Source of the DNA: an uncultured Oscillospiraceae bacterium | GTDB lineage: Bacteria; Bacillota; Clostridia; Oscillospirales; Ruminococcaceae | Direction: 5' to 3' | Length of the DNA stretch: 7,575 nucleotides | Assembly: GCA_910587465.1 (NCBI GenBank) | Contig: CAJUMS010000083.1 | Location: forward strand, 1-7,575 | Shown: in pieces, positions 7,138-7,575 of the stretch | Numbering within the stretch: the first letter of the stretch is position 1 | Layout of the letters: every line of letters begins with the position of its first letter | Position numbers and translations under genes: made by a program | The notes under the pieces: generated by a model | Database searches by the model: none | Seen by the model: the letters and a program-made list of their open reading frames with translations, nothing else | What the model was told of the DNA's origin: nothing

Positions 7138-7552
7138 TTATTCGGCGGAGAACGTGTAAGTCGTGGTGTATCGGTACTCCTCGCCAGCCTTGAGCACGCA
7201 GCTTCCGAACTGCGGCTTATTCGGTGAATCGGGACAGAACTGGCTTTCAAGACACAATCCCGCGTACTTGTCGTACTTGTGATCGTCCTTGCCGCTTTCA
7301 CCGTTTAGACCTATTCCGATATAGAACTGGATAGCGGGTTTGTCGGTGCAGACAGTCATCACACGACCCGTGGACGGCTCACTTACTACCGCGGCGGTGC
7401 GCATCCTCTTGTCCTCGCCGAGCACGAAATTGTGATCGTAACCGTCGGGGAGACGACCGTTGTCCATATCCTCGCCGACACGCTTGGGGCTTTGGAAGTC
7501 GAACGCCGTACCCGTAACATACGCCATAACGCCCGTGGGTATAAGCACGTTG
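7138..7552 (-). CDS. Aldose 1-epimerase (galactose mutarotase-like), C-terminal part, 5' truncated by window edge
   Basis: This enzyme interconverts the alpha and beta anomers of aldoses such as galactose or glucose in the cytoplasm. About 137 genuine C-terminal residues remain of a family usually near 330-350. Conserved segments are LIPTG near the start, VTGTAFDF, GYDHNF (fragment residues 37-42, sugar-binding Asp), EPSTGR, and LCLESQFCPDSPN. The Glu of LCLESQ (fragment residue 102) corresponds to the catalytic base of GalM enzymes. The catalytic histidines would lie in the missing N-terminal part. The frame runs open to the right edge, but bases 7553-7575 are sequencing adapter. The residues SDVCSSDL upstream of NVLIPTG are therefore artificial, and the apparent start Met (7567-7569) is not real. 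The gene is followed by a strong terminator, then by the beta-mannosidase gene on the same strand, which suggests a sugar-use locus. I assign no symbol because the sugar specificity is not visible. Confidence 0.92.
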
Positions 7553-7575
7553 AGATCGGAAGAGCACACGTCTGA
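7553..7575. other. Illumina TruSeq adapter remnant (assembly artefact, not genomic)
   Basis: The last 23 bases begin AGATCGGAAGAGC and continue CACACGTCTGA. This matches the start of the TruSeq read 1 read-through adapter exactly. The match runs to the last base of the window, as expected from untrimmed reads at a contig end. Translated on the reverse strand it yields SDVCSSDL, a familiar artificial N-terminus in metagenome-derived proteins. Genomic sequence should be taken to end at about 7552. Confidence 0.97.

Noticed and set aside
7567..7569. GTG start codon for a 143-residue epimerase protein
   Set aside because: The codon lies within the adapter sequence, and the following CSSDL residues are adapter translation. 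The epimerase is a truncated C-terminal fragment.

Overview
The window looks like a contig end from a Gram-positive anaerobe, most likely a gut or rumen Clostridia member (Oscillospiraceae/Lachnospiraceae-like). This taxon is an inference. It rests on the clostridial style of ABC transporter paired with a two-component system, GG-rich Shine-Dalgarno sites, SigA-type promoters close to consensus, and a cytoplasmic GH2 beta-mannosidase. No rRNA, tRNA, CRISPR array, insertion sequence or phage gene is visible.

Left half, + strand (3-4496). The first gene is the C-terminal part of a FtsX/MacB-type ABC permease, cut by the left edge. Its ATPase follows 14 bases later. Just after the ATPase stop lies a consensus SigA promoter (TTGACA, 17 bases, TGATATAAT). 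It drives an OmpR-family response regulator and a membrane histidine kinase whose start overlaps the regulator stop (ATGA). The four genes form one functional module: an envelope transporter that exports or removes a substrate, with a sensor pair that probably controls it. Transporter and sensor genes appear to have separate promoters; the transporter promoter lies outside the window.

Middle (4497-4538). A short convergent gap holds a hairpin that can serve as terminator for both strands.

Right half, - strand (4539-7552). A complete 829-residue GH2 beta-mannosidase has its own promoter. Upstream of it is the C-terminal part of an aldose 1-epimerase (GalM-type), ending in a strong intrinsic terminator. 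These are sugar catabolism genes, transcribed toward the signalling module and with no evident link to it.

Right edge (7553-7575). The last 23 bases match the Illumina TruSeq read-through adapter and are not genomic. They add an artificial N-terminus to the epimerase fragment.

No stretch longer than about 130 bases lacks a gene. I found no convincing undescribed system. The points most worth a second look are the adapter artefact, the near-perfect promoter with an inverted repeat in its spacer, and the A9 run just before the kinase H-box.
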